Of a stretch of DNA of 64,000 nucleotides, positions 63,636 through 64,000 are shown in pieces. The notes under the pieces were generated by a model. That model did not search any database, had not been told where the DNA came from, and saw nothing but the letters and a program-made list of their open reading frames with translations. The DNA comes from Methylovirgula sp. 4M-Z18. Its GTDB lineage: Bacteria > Pseudomonadota > Alphaproteobacteria > Rhizobiales > Beijerinckiaceae. The stretch's first letter is position 1. Every line of letters begins with the position of its first letter. Both the position numbers and the translations under genes were made by a program. The stretch covers positions 2,108,001 to 2,172,000 of the forward strand of contig NZ_CP149574.1 of the NCBI RefSeq assembly GCF_037890675.1, written 5' to 3'.

Positions 63636-64000
63636 TTATTCCTCGTCCTGCTTGCGTAGCACCGCCTTGAGCACGTCACGCACGCCGATCGAACCGACAA
63701 AACGATTGTCGTCGTCGAATAGGGCGACGGGGGCGATATTCGCATTGTGCATCGCCAACATGACCGTCTTAAGCGATGTGCCGGGGCTTGCCCAATAGCA
63801 GGGCCGCTCGCCCGACGCGATCGGGTCGTCTGCCTTCAGACAATGCACCCAGGTTCCGGGGAGGCCATCGCGCTCCGCCGCAAGGACCTGGCGGTTTGCA
63901 TCCAGTTTGAATCGGGTGGTCTTGCGTCGATCGAGCCAAACCCAACCGTCGCCGGCGCCCTCGAGGTCCCGCACGTCTCGCATCACATGCCAGGCCGTCA
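63636..64000 (-). CDS. CBS-domain protein, C-terminal part (probably glycine betaine/proline transporter ATPase)
   Basis: Reading leftwards from the window end, the frame is open and stops at 63636. The ~121 visible residues contain a CBS repeat ending VALFDDDNRFVGSIGVRDVL. The pattern, with a preceding linker (GWVWLDRRKTTRFKLDANRQ), resembles the C-terminal CBS pair of ProV-type ATPases that sense ionic strength. The ATPase domain would lie to the right, so the assignment is tentative. The gene continues beyond 64000. Confidence 0.65.
   Translation of the reverse strand, partial: TAWHVMRDVRDLEGAGDGWVWLDRRKTTRFKLDANRQVLAAERDGLPGTWVHCLKADDPIASGERPCYWASPGTSLKTVMLAMHNANIAPVALFDDDNRFVGSIGVRDVLKAVLRKQDEE

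Overview
The window reads as a chromosomal segment of an alphaproteobacterium of the Hyphomicrobiales, most like the Beijerinckiaceae (the Methylocella/Methylovirgula group). This is inferred from GC-rich genes, from the gene orders rlpA-dacA-tmk-holB-metG-tatD, tpiA-secG-pyrG and gyrA-coaD-ppi-ppi-queA-tgt, from a GTTC-N7-GTTC LexA box at ssb, and from a soluble diiron monooxygenase operon. Genus-level placement is not proven. No rRNA, complete tRNA gene or CRISPR array was seen.

Bases 1-10.5 kb hold the end of a propane/acetone monooxygenase-type (mim/prm) operon. In order it has a reductase (cut by the window edge), the small hydroxylase subunit, the coupling protein, an amidohydrolase, an MIP18/DUF59 protein, a GroEL-like chaperonin, a zinc alcohol dehydrogenase and an aquaporin, and it ends at an intrinsic terminator. 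A convergent sigma-54 activator follows, then an unrecognised protein and a small ribbon-helix-helix protein. The layout suggests oxidation of a short-chain substrate and its alcohol product, with dedicated assembly factors and a channel for small neutral solutes. The hydroxylase large subunit must lie left of the window.

Bases 11.4-13.2 kb are a gene graveyard: an IS110 transposase fragment, a LysR regulator start with an internal stop, a tyrosine recombinase C-terminus with a stop and a frameshift, and a short match to a tRNA-Leu 3' end. This marks a probable edge of transferred DNA beside the monooxygenase cluster.

Bases 13.2-29.3 kb are mixed accessory genes. They include a membrane diguanylate cyclase, a luciferase-like oxidoreductase, a Zur-box-controlled zinc importer (znuACB), and a 52-residue membrane peptide translationally coupled to a PAS-PAS-GAF-GGDEF-EAL protein. 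They also include the AmmeMemoRadiSam pair (amrS and an amrB-amrA fusion), TetR, mazG, a gamma carbonic anhydrase-like protein, a double cold-shock-domain protein, a truncated MntR-like regulator, and a MarR/cupin pair with two palindromic operators.

Bases 29.5-63.1 kb are mostly housekeeping. They cover the tatD-metG-holB-tmk-dacA-rlpA block, pyrG-secG-tpiA interrupted by a Mop protein and a frameshifted binding protein, a PpiD-like chaperone with trpE, and queuosine genes tgt and queA. Two cyclophilins, coaD, gyrA, marC, a secreted MetX-like hydrolase, ssb, dctA and uvrA follow. After uvrA lie fused remnants of two genes, and the window ends inside a CBS-domain gene, probably a ProV-type ATPase.
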